Source: Apostichopus japonicus (Eukaryota; Echinodermata; Holothuroidea; Aspidochirotida; Stichopodidae). From it: a stretch of 62,000 nucleotides of DNA. Shown here piece after piece: positions 51,683 to 62,000 of the stretch; the first letter of the stretch is position 1, and the number at the start of each line of letters is the position of its first letter. The translations under genes were made by a program, and so were the position numbers. The stretch lies in contig NC_092565.1 of assembly GCF_037975245.1 (NCBI RefSeq), positions 9,220,499-9,282,498 on the forward strand. The letters run 5' to 3'. The notes below the pieces were generated by a model. The model saw only the letters and a list, made by a program, of their open reading frames with translations. It had not been told where the DNA came from and made no database searches.

Positions 51683-54600
51683 GTAGAAATGAGGAATTAT
51701 ATAATATATATATACTTTTATCACTATATTGTGTTACACCCATAGCTTCAGTGTTTCTATAGTATAATTGAGTATAACGTTAACACATCTCAATTCACCC
51801 TTCATCATAAGAAGACGGCTTTGGATTGTCCAAATAATGTGCGGCTCCTAATGTGGGCCCTGCATTTATCCGGCACTGCTCTCGTGGTATAGGTTTACAG
51901 TCATTCTGGTCTAGTTGTGTGTAGCAAGTCACGAATAGTGACGAGGTGTTTGACATGCTTACCGTACTATATGACAGTTTCCGTTATTAAATAAACAGGA
52001 GACAATGGTTAGAGGATGTTATCAATAAAGTTATCAATCGTTGGCTTACTTGCAATCAACTTTATAAGACTTTGTCATAAAGTATTAAAGAAATTTGTTT
52101 TCACAGTCCATTTGTCTGAAAAAAATGAGGCTGTTATTTATGAATTAAGAGATATACCGTTTCAAGTTGTGGTTTTTAATTGCAAAGTTCCATCATATTT
52201 ATCACATCTGAAGTATCGTAATACGATGACACTTACGCCAGTCTTATGCTCACGGACACACACACACACAGATCCACACATACGCACACAAGCAAGTATA
52301 CTTACAATTGCTTTCTTAAAAGTGTAGTCAAGTAGCATATTCTATTTGCATAAACAGTTTTTTCAATGAGAGATTATGACGTCATTGTGTGTGTGTGTGT
52401 GTGTTTACTCTTTACAGTGACGGCAAAAATGATCCACATGTATCCGTCTTTCACACAATGTTTACTGACTATATAGAAATGGACATGAAAACGTGTTACC
52501 TCACTTTGAAAGAGGCCGATTTTTAAAACATGTGTCATGGTTGGTTTTCATTTATTTGTTGTTTATCTTCGTTTATCTTTGCCAGTTTTGCTAGTAAATC
52601 GCTTCACAAAAAGTAAAGGAATATTAACAAAAGTATGATGGCTTTGTTTGCATTTTATATATCAAAGATTACACTTCTGTATCAAAATACTTAGCAACGA
52701 TCATGCTGAAAATTATCTATAGAACTCAAAATACGGATATGTTCTTTCACGTTATAGTTTCAAGTAACAAAGACTTATTTTTTCCACTTAATGTTTAATA
52801 TTACAATTCATTCGATATTCATTGTGACATATGACCTAGATTCAAATCACCGTAATGTATCTTCAAATGTTTTAATTTTAGTATATTTCCCATTTGATCA
52901 TATACAGTAGTTGTACTCATCTTCCCCTGTTCGTCGTGGTATCGGTAACTTCGTTCTTTGCATGTTATTAGTATACTGATACGCTCTATACAGTGGAACC
53001 ATACAGACATCTAAAACTAGGAACCTTTTAAGCAGATATTCAAATCGCCAGCATACATACATACATACATACATACACTCATACATACATATAAATTGAA
53101 TCATCGTCACAATCCCCTCTTTTGTCTTTAAGGTTATTATTAAATCTCTTTCACCAAAGATTTTGAACGGATGGAAGATCTAGGGAAATTTTGGTGTACA
53201 GTGCGACGGTTTGGCTATGCTATTGCAGCTTTGAACATATATACATTGAAAGGCTACTTCCTTCTTCATTGTAACAATCTCAAATTGCTGAATCGGGGTA
53301 ACGCTGCAGTCATACCGAGGTAAATATGGTTATACAGTTGCGAGAAATCTATAGTATAACAGCCTGTTACGTCACAGTTATTTCCTAACTTACGATTTCG
53401 TAATTGCTCCCAACCAGGATGTCCTGTTATGCAAATTACAGGCTTGACAAGTCAATAAACAACAAACAACAAAACAAGAAACGCAAGAAGAAACAACAGA
53501 AGGGAAAACAAAGAATTAAATAAAAGGCAGGATATGAAACTAGTACAGTATATCATTTCCTAGAATTTGACCTTCTGTGACCTCTGAAAGTTCAAGTGAT
53601 CCAAGGATAGGTGCCTATAGTTATGGTTTGGTTACTTTTTGTTGTCCTCGTTCTCAAAAATCTGTGATGATTTTGGACATAATCTAAGTCTTAATATCAC
53701 ATGGCTTAAACCAAAAGGAGACTAATATGAGTGTTATATATTATAAAACTTTTATTGTTCATCTTCTTTTCGAGATATTCAGCTTTAAAATATTCTCAAT
53801 CCCTTGAATGCTCCTTTAAGACTGACTTGTCGATGACGTCAGCTTCTCAAAACACGTCTAAATGTTCATCTTAATGGAATGTTTTGTAACTTATATTTAT
53901 TCACTCAAAACATATTCTGTTAACTTTATATAAACCAAAAAGCACATCTGGATGACACTCAACACCATTAGTACTTGACAAATTTCTAAAGCTTTGCAAA
54001 CATGTTACACGAGGCTAAAAAAGTATTGTTTTCATGTTGAGCGTGTGTGTTGCATGAGGAACAGACCAAATGGTTCCGTGAAAGACTAAGTACGGTAGCC
54101 CAGCCACTTCACTTGATGAGCCTAATATGTTTAATTGGTTATTTCTATAAACTATAAATATGTTTAATATGTTATTTCTCTAAAATATCAATATGGAGAT
54201 ACAGAAATACATCCTTGACTATAATAACAGTGATTTTTAACAGTCTCTAATAATATATCGAAATTAATTTTGTACCTAACGTCATCCTTTAAACTAGTAC
54301 AATTTATAATATTTTATAATTCAATCAGTTATCAGTCGAAAAATAACTATTATTTGAATATTTTCAAATAAACATCTCAACAGACAGACGGCAAACAAAG
54401 GCACATACAAATATGCAAACACGCAAATTGATAGACCAATTACTAGAGTATATCGGCATGTTAAAGAACATACGGTAGCCTAGAAGTGACAGATGTAATA
54501 TATAGAACAGAAATTGTGGCAGTTTTAACCATAGGAGCATATGCTGTAATCCAAAGAGGATACACGTTTACATAGCAAACAAATGAAGTAAGGTATATAA

Positions 54601-56070
54601 TTCTATCCGATATGTTGATGTGAGTTACTCACATTTGTTACAGCAACTAATATTTTTTTTAATAACATGCTATTACGTAATGTTCATCATTCAAAAAACG
54701 AACAAGGGAGACGTATAAACGTACTAAGCTAATCCACGAGTATCCTACATGATATTGTGATGTAATAACCGTGAATAATTCCAACAAAATAGAAACTATA
54801 TAAAATACCAATTTTACAGTTTCCGTTTGTGTGTTGTACCTAATTCTCCTTATAACTTACATTTTGGTATTTTCTACATCTTTCGATACTATATTACTCC
54901 CACTTCGTCCGGAACTGAATCTTATGACGTCAGGAATCCCGGTATGTAGTATCCTCAGGGTAAGTTGGGCGACTCTTTATACATTTTTCCATGAAAGTAC
55001 CAGTCCGTGAGGTACCAGTAACAATGCTTGGGTATGCATGAGTATGTTACACAGTAGAAAGCGGATACTGAGATACGCGTTGGTGGTAACCGGACTTGTT
55101 TTTAGTTGAATTCATGAATGGCGTTAAACTACCCAAAGATTCTTGACATATTTGGTCACATTGTGTGCCACAGTGTATCACCATAAAACAATTATTTGTC
55201 AATATTCTTTGTTACAAGTGAATACATCATTTATACAAAAGAAAAAAAAAAAAGCTAAATCATTTAAGGTGGTGCTTAAAAAGAAATGATGTCATATACC
55301 ATTGTCTCCCTATACCACGATTCGTAGGTGTTTGTGCCTCAGTCTATAGTTAGGGTATTGTATTGAAATTTGAACTTCGCTCTATTGGTGAACTTGAACG
55401 GGTTGAACAACCGATCAAAGATAATTGCAATTTTTTTTTTAATCATCCCGCGAATGAACTTGTTACCTAAATACCAAGTGTTTATTGTCTGATTACAGTT
55501 AACGCATTTGTAAATTCGACAACTGAACTTGTTTTTCAAGTAACTTTGCCTATAGTTACTTTCTGCGGTTGTTAAAGTTAACCAGTTAAATGGGTGAAAT
55601 CTTTTGAATCGCTTTAATATTAGCAATTAATTTTTCTTTGTTGCTCGATATTTTCCAGCATGTACCACATTACATATTTCATTTCTTAGTCAATATATTG
55701 TGTTAAAATACTGTTTCTGATTTTAACGTCCTTATTAAATTGTATATAGGTCACTAATTAACTGTTACGAGAGACCTGATTTCTCTGCCAATTGTGAGTG
55801 TATATATTATAAGTATGGGCCTAAATATATTAAAGTACATAATTTGTAAATTTAATTGTAAAATAGCAACAAATTAAAATACCATTTGCAGTCAATGTTC
55901 ATCACAAAATACACACTTAAAAGTCATGCTAAAGGTCTTAAAACTAAGAATGAAGAGAACTACCTGCTGTACAAAGAAAGTTTTTGCGTAATTATGATTT
56001 TTTAAGAAAAACTCTGTTTTCTCATGCATGTTTAAGTGATGGAATCTTGAACAAGCAGGTAATATATAAT
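51683..56070. other. Intergenic, no gene recognised
   Basis: AT-rich. It contains small (AC)n and (GT)n tracts near 52256 and 52386, and a CATA tetranucleotide tract at 53052-53092. The open frames at 52016-52327 and 55339-55626 have no domain. Confidence 0.5.
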
Positions 56071-56578
56071 CATTCATTCATTCGTTCATTCGTTCATTCG
56101 TTCATTCGTTCGTTCGTTCGTTCGTTCATTCGTTCACTCACTCACACACTCATTCGCTCATGCACTCATTCATTCATTCATGCATTCACTCATTCAAGCA
56201 TTCTTGCATTCGTTCATTCCGGCACTCACTCACCCACTAATTCATTCACTCACTCATTCATTCACTCATTTATTAATTCACTCATACACTCATTCACTCA
56301 TTCATTCATTCATTCATTCATTCATTCACTCACTCACTCATTCATTCATTCATTCATGCATTCATTCATTCACGCATGCATGCATGCATGCATTCGTTCA
56401 TTCATTCATTCACTCACTCACCCACCCAGCCACTCATTCATTCATTCACTCATTCATTCATTTACTATTCATTCATTCACTCACTCACCCACTCGTTCAT
56501 ACATTCATATATTCATTCATTGACGCATTCATTCACTCACTCACTCACCCACTCATTCAACCACTCATTCCTTTCTTC
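56071..56578. repeat. (TTCA)n-type tetranucleotide array, about 0.5 kb
   Basis: Long run of ATTC/TTCA with blocks of TTCG, CTCA, CACC and GCATGCAT variants. The overlapping plus-strand frames (His/Ser/Phe/Ile-rich, up to 179 codons) follow from a 4-bp repeat without stop words and are not genes. Confidence 0.95.
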
Positions 56579-58072
56579 CTCAGTCATAGTTGATGAATAT
56601 CTAATCTTACAAATAAACTGACTTCTTTCCATGTTTTCTTTCTACCTTTCAAACAAATGAGAGCCGCATGACGTCATTAATTTCGATAAGTTATAAGACT
56701 AGCAGTTAATGATCAACGGTCATATATATATCGAGTCACATCAGCTTGCCGAGTTGGAAAAGGTGTTTGTATCAAAGTGTACCCCACAGAAGTCATGTAT
56801 TTATCGAAATATGTTTGGGTTTGGTCAAATAATAAGACATCCTTTTGTCTTGGCCTGATGTTGTTTATGTCATTCTAAGATTGCTAACGAGAAGTTAACG
56901 AGAAGTTAACTATTTCACTGCGCCCTGACATTTGTTTCGCGGAGACTCTGTTTAACATTCAATTGGCCAGTGTACGATTATATTGTGTAGAAATACTTGA
57001 TAGATACATAAAACAAGAATTGAGATTTAGGCTTAAGGCCATACTGAATAATATATTTTTTTTTTACCATTACCAAATTACAATCAGTTGATTTCATTTA
57101 AATCGTTAACGTGGGAAGGGTCTCGCTAGATATACGGTTACTATAACCTCTTGTCCGTGAACTTGGGCTCATGAAAGGGTTCCACGGTCGTAGGACAAAA
57201 AATTACTGAGGCGTGGATAGGAAGTTGGTATATTTTGACATAATTTCTATGTTACTAATGTCCGATCGGACATATGTTCTTGGTAAGTAGTGTCCTGCCG
57301 GACATTAAGTACAGGGAGATAAAATTTACTGTTACATTGTACGTTAGTCATGTTAGGATGTTAGTCACGTGGAAACTAAAGTGATAACCGAGCTACAAAT
57401 GTTAATATCCTTGACTTAAATCATTTTGAAATGGAACGTAGGCACCCAAAATTGGATAAAGGGCTACATGATCACAGGATGAGGTTAAGCTGGAAGAAAC
57501 CTACAGAATCAAATTCTTGGATCATTTGAAATTGAGCCTACCCCCCCCCCCTCCCCCCCTCCCCACTCACTCAAATCGCGTATTGTTTAACTTCAAGCAA
57601 ATCTTTCGAATAATACATGGTGTGGGAGAATGTTTTACGGCTAATATTTTATGGCGTATCTTCATGAGCTTAAAATGGTTCGATCCCTCGTACATTTACA
57701 AAGGATTCAACTAAATCAGCTGTTTTGGATAAAAGATGGGTGATACCAAACTCTCATGATGATGTATTTCATTGTCTTGACCCTTGAAGTTGTTTTATTT
57801 CAAATAATGAAACAAAAGTTTAATATTTTGAACTTTAACCAGTTGGCTTTTGTGCACGTGATTAATTCTAGCTTGTATTAATTACTGTATGTGTGACGAA
57901 ATTTTGAAAACCGAATGGAATAATTAATTGTTTGCTCATGTTTGAACATCGTCTTGTAAAAGATATCTGTATATAGGAGGGGGTCTTTCTTGATCAATTA
58001 TATCCTCGGAGTTGAAAGCTATTCGGTATGTTTGGTAAAATCGCCAACTATACTAACAACGAAGTATGTATG
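56579..58072. other. Intergenic, no gene recognised
   Basis: A perfect 16-bp palindrome ATGTCCGATCGGACAT lies at 57258-57273, followed by a related TGTCCTGCCGGACA at 57291-57304. A C-rich tract lies at 57541-57564. No gene is seen. Confidence 0.5.
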
Positions 58073-58628
58073 CATAGGCGTACGGGACCATTTCTGTTTG
58101 GGGGGGGCAGATTTTTTTGTGCCCGAAAGTTCCCGTAACACTATCTAAGCGGAGCGCCACCATCGGTTGGCGCGTAGCGTACACGAAAATTTTTGGCACA
58201 CAATGCCTCTCAGATTGCCGGAAACGGCACTTCTGAGGCCTTGCAAGTTGCATCTAAACATTCTTTATTTTATAATCTCACGTTTTAAAAATTTACACTT
58301 CCCCAAAAATTTGGTAAATTAGAAGAAGAAAAAATGGTAGCATCACTTTGAAGGGGAAAAATGGGACAGTATATTTTTAAGCTCCTATTTAGTTACCTTA
58401 TTTATTATTTTAACACAGTACTCAGCTACCTCCAGAAAAACATACATTGTTCAAAGACACGTAGGCGGGATAATGTCGCTGTGTCGGGTGAGACTGCAAT
58501 TTGTCTCACAAAAAGTATAAAATATAACAAAGAATATGATAAACCTGTACCTCTAGGTTTGTAGGCACTCCCCCCAATCCAAGAAAAGAAAATGTTTCTT
58601 ATATACACTCATGTCGGAGATGTCCAGG

Positions 58629-59277
58629 CAAGGGCGGCGGAAGCACTTTTAATCTTGGGGGCACCGACATCAAAGGGCACTTTGCAGAAATTTGATTGGA
58701 CTGATGCAGCCTGATATTTAGTACCCTTTATAGCTCTTATTGTATTATCTTATTTGTGTATACACATCACTCCATCAACGCCCGCCCCCCCCCCCCAAAG
58801 GAAAATATTCATACTAGCACTGCAATATCCAATGCGCAAATTGGGAAACAAGGAACAAGTTTTCTTTTGAGACAAAATGAGGTGAAATCATGCTAGTTGC
58901 TAATGTAGGAATCTTCTGAATTAGAGTTTTTTTCTTGTTAATATCTAAAACAATTTTTTTTCCATTCGAAATAGCTTTGAGTTTGACCCACAGAAATTCA
59001 TTAAAAGTCACGGGCTTAGCCAGGATTTGCAAAGTTGTATGCACGACTATCTGAGCGGAGCACCACTATCAGTTGGCGCGGAGCGTACTAGAAAATTTTT
59101 GGTTTTACAAACCCCTCAGATGGCCGGAAACGGCCCTTCCCGAGTGTTCATTCTGGTTCCCTGGCCTCTTGCTAACTTGAGGCACCTCAATTTTTATGTA
59201 GAAAAAAGGCACATTTTTAACCTGAGGAAAAGTGGGGGGCACGTGCCCCCTGTGCCCCCCCGGTTCCGCTGCCCTTG
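58629..59277. mobile_element. Nested hAT-like MITE
   Basis: The ends CAAGGGCGGCGGAAGC and (complement of the right end) CAAGGGCAGCGGAACC match at 14 of 16 positions. The flanks GTCCAGG at 58622-58628 and GTCCAGG at 59278-59284 are an exact 7-bp duplication (7 of 8 if the edge is moved by one). It shares about 95 bp with the host element: 59047-59143 resembles 58141-58236, including GGCCGGAAACGGC or TGCCGGAAACGGC. The two are therefore related families. Confidence 0.78.
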
Positions 59278-59472
59278 GTCCAGGTATACAATTGACTAGT
59301 TAGAAAAAAAATTGATCGTCAAAAAGCGTGGTAGCCCAGATGAACTGCGCTTACGGTGGTGTTACACGGAAATATTCGGGCATCATGATGCTAAATATAA
59401 AAAATCATGGAATTGTCGGGCAAAAATTAAAAAAAAAAGATTCGGGCAAGCTACTGCATATTTATTTATATA

Positions 59473-59533
59473 TTCCAAAGGCCAAGAAATTCGGGCAAAA
59501 GTCCTGAAAAATTCGGGCAGCCTTAGAGGAGAA

Positions 59534-59567
<34 letters not shown>

Positions 59568-59627
59568 TCTCCTCTTAGGCCGCCCGAATTTTTCAGGACT
59601 TTTGCCCGAATTTCTTGTCCTCTGGAA
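59473..59627. repeat. Long inverted repeat (hairpin) around an (AT)n core
   Basis: The left arm 59473-59537 (containing AAGAAATTCGGGCAAAAG and TCCTGAAAAATTCGGGC) pairs with the right arm at about 59562-59627 over some 60 bases with only a few mismatches. The loop is an AT repeat that is itself self-complementary. The word ATTCGGGCA also recurs singly just upstream (about 59375 and 59450). Confidence 0.92.
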
Positions 59628-59687
59628 ATTTGGGGTGGGGGGCAGTCTGCCCCCCTGCCCCCCGCCTCGTACGCCTATGTATGTATG

Positions 59688-62000
59688 TATATGTGTTTGT
59701 ATGTATATGTAGGTATGCTTATATAAGTATGTATGTTATCTTGCACTTTGCTCTCATTTGGTGTACCTTCATTTACGTGCCAAAAAAAAAATCTCTCCCG
59801 TGACAACTGTTTTTACGTTATCTTGTCTGTTTAGTCAGTATATAAGCCAGCTGCTCTTGGTTCTAAGATTCGACTATCAGGACCAGTAGATTCTGATTGT
59901 TGATCAGCTATCATGATTTTATGAGTATGTTTGACCTTGCCCTCATAACCTGCTGCATCTCATGAGTTTTATTGCTGCAGCATTATTCATCACAATTGAC
60001 CTCAACAAGTTTGATCAACTCTTTTGGTCTTTTTAATCACCTTTCACTTTTCTTTGTACTTTATGAACCTTTGTTCCCAGATGATTTTCGCTCTCCTTAT
60101 TAGCCCTCAAGTGGTATTGGATGTCGAATTGATTGTTGGACCCCGGCTCAGCCACACCTTCTAAACCACAAACTTGTAGTACCAGGTGTTCGCGTGGATG
60201 TATGATAAACAAGTTATGTATCGTAACATATTATTAGATGTACGCGTGCAAATTTGATACATCACAAGACTTTATTAGCCAAGTCTACAGTAATTAACGA
60301 CTTGATTCGCTTCTACATTAAAAATGAAACCAATTCTAACAAACAAAAACAAACTAACAAACTAACTAACAAACTAACAAAAAAAAAACTAACAAACTAA
60401 CAAACTAAAAAACAAAACAAAAAATAAGGGAAATATTTGAATTTGCCGTGAATTTACGTAATTTACGTGAATTATTTGTTGCTGTCGTCTGCGATGTGCC
60501 CAAGATATAATTATTATACCAAAACTTGCTATAAATTAAATAATTAAGGTATCAATGAGTATTTGTACCGTATGTTCTTATTTTCACCGGGAAGGCCGGT
60601 GGCACGGGGATGGCCCCAGTCTATTTTTTTTCTTCAGATTTTCATGCGGGCATGGTGCCGTCAAGGATGAAGCCATAAGATATATGTTCCAAAGCAACAT
60701 TGACGTAAATGCTCTGGGGGTAAATTTAAAAATACATCGAAACGTTTGGCCAGGCTTTCACACTTTCTTAATCAAAGATACATATCATAACGATAGTACC
60801 ACAATTCCCGCGTTCGTTAAAGGTCATATTCCCATATATCATTACATGGTTCTTTAACACTTCCGTAGTTGAATCGACTCGCTATACACCTTGACGTGAA
60901 TTTATATGCAACTCAAAATGATTTAAATATGTAGCACAAAAGTGAAAGGTGTGAGTAGTTTTGTTTAAACTAAATAATCACAACAACTTTCTATCCATGG
61001 AGCCGATGAGGTGACCTACCTAGGTGCGTCCACCCTTGACCAAACTTGTACTGGCAATAATAAGTAGCTGTAATATCGATCAGGGAAGTACGTGGTTTCA
61101 ATTGTAGGATCGATAACTCATGATCGAATACTTTTGATGGACGTAAAGTATCACTCTCAATATTATTTGTTCGGAAATGTGATAGCTTCTCAAGTATTTT
61201 CCTCTTCTGATAGTTAGTTGACCAACAAAAGACCAACATTAGCAAAGCAATTACGTGTGAAAGATCGCTTAAGGCTTGTAACCTCAGGCGTTAGCTGTAA
61301 CCAGACCGTCGCTTCCAATCACAGGTAGGCCTATGCCCAACAAAGGTCACGACGGATGGTGTTGTAGTAGTCATTACAAAATATGAAATCCTTCGATTAC
61401 TATGAAATACTCAACGGCCAGAGAGCAGTAAAGAGTCTAAACTTAAGTAGGGGGGGGGGTGAAGGGGGAGCAGAGATATGTTGCTGGGAAGGAGAGTGGT
61501 GCAAGAATATCATAATATGAAGTTGTATTATTGATTTCAGTTCATCAGTTCCTTGGGAAGACCTAATGTACTCACGTCCCTCACTGCGGCGGGCCACTTA
61601 ATTGTCCCGTTAAAGGTCTTTGTTATGATCGACGGAGTTGGAAACTGTACTTAGCAGAGGGACATCTCCTACTACTGAACATGAAATAATCTTGTACACT
61701 ACTATAAAATATTCTGTTTAAAATACTTTTAAAATACGTGTAAGTATTCACAGATTGCCAGGCCTGACGAGGACTGGGAGGGGGGGGGGGTGAGCAATAG
61801 GCATACAGCTCCATGGCCCGGGTCAATAATGGGCCCTGCTGCTCTGGGATATATGGTACTATAAAAACACTGTATTATCTTTTTCCTGATACAGTAAAGG
61901 AACTTTGAAGACGGATGACTTAAAGAAATGGGTCGGGTGACATAATTGTCTGCAGTATACCGATTTCTGTATTAGTGTATGCAGCCCGGTGGTGGTTATT
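59688..62000. other. Intergenic, no gene recognised
   Basis: It begins with TATG/TATATG microsatellite remnants. An (AACT/AACA)n stretch lies at about 60336-60425. Poly-G tracts occur at 61451 and 61780. The 100-codon open frame at 60555-60857 has no domain that I recognise. Confidence 0.5.

Larger units (their letters stand above)
58073..59679. mobile_element. hAT-like element with perfect 8-bp target duplication
   Basis: The left end CATAGGCGTACGGG and the complement of the right end, CATAGGCGTACGAG, share 12 perfect terminal bases. The flanks are TATGTATG at 58065-58072 and TATGTATG at 59680-59687, an exact 8-bp duplication as made by hAT transposases. The right flank continues as a TATG microsatellite, so part of the match could be repeat expansion. 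The 1.6 kb interior has no transposase frame. It carries a nested element (58629-59277) and a long hairpin (59473-59627). Confidence 0.8.

Noticed and set aside
51138-51743. Poly-Leu, poly-Ser/Phe and poly-Arg open frames
   Set aside because: Products of the 9-bp purine satellite in three different frames.
55984-56621. His/Ser-rich open frames up to 179 codons
   Set aside because: Products of the TTCA tetranucleotide array.

Overview
The window is animal nuclear DNA: AT-rich, intron-rich, and full of microsatellites, poly-C/poly-G tracts, minisatellites and DNA-transposon remnants. The one clear gene has an animal-only product (a BMP-type TGF-beta ligand). Together with the repeat style (TAGGCCTA-type words, short hAT-like elements, a tRNA-derived SINE), this suggests a marine invertebrate deuterostome. 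An echinoderm, perhaps a sea cucumber, is my guess and not a proof.

Main gene (minus strand, about 27.45-47.02 kb): a complete three-exon gene for a secreted BMP-family ligand. Exon 1 (46669-47020, possibly from 47110) encodes the signal peptide and start of the prodomain. Exon 2 (32498-33208) encodes most of the prodomain, a very basic region with several furin-type sites, and the first knot cysteine. Exon 3 (27450-27697) encodes the other six knot cysteines and the stop. All splice sites are GT-AG, both introns are phase 1, and the joined frame is open for 436 codons plus stop. The NTVRSF prodomain motif and the mature domain place it near BMP2/4-ADMP ligands. I could not settle the exact orthologue.

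Left flank (1-27 kb): no confident gene. It holds a tRNA-derived SINE, several minisatellites, AT microsatellites and a small hAT-like element. At 13.2-19.9 kb two clusters of the word AAGTACACATAA bracket about 6 kb containing a minus-strand exon with a SET-methyltransferase-like N-terminal half. Small, phase-compatible exon candidates follow it. This may be a transposon cargo gene or a decayed gene copy.

Introns and right flank (28-62 kb): intron 2 holds a hAT-type MITE. Upstream of the gene lies the decayed 3' end of a non-LTR retrotransposon, interrupted by a second SINE copy. Further right are a 9-bp purine satellite (51.3-51.7 kb), a long TTCA-type tetranucleotide array (56.1-56.6 kb), and at 58.07-59.68 kb a hAT-like element with a perfect 8-bp target duplication. 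That element contains a nested related element and a hairpin with roughly 60-bp arms.

There are no bacterial genes, CRISPR arrays, rRNA genes or free-standing tRNA genes. Most other open frames are short, AT-rich and without recognisable domains. Nothing was computed: exon models rest on reading splice sites and frames by eye.
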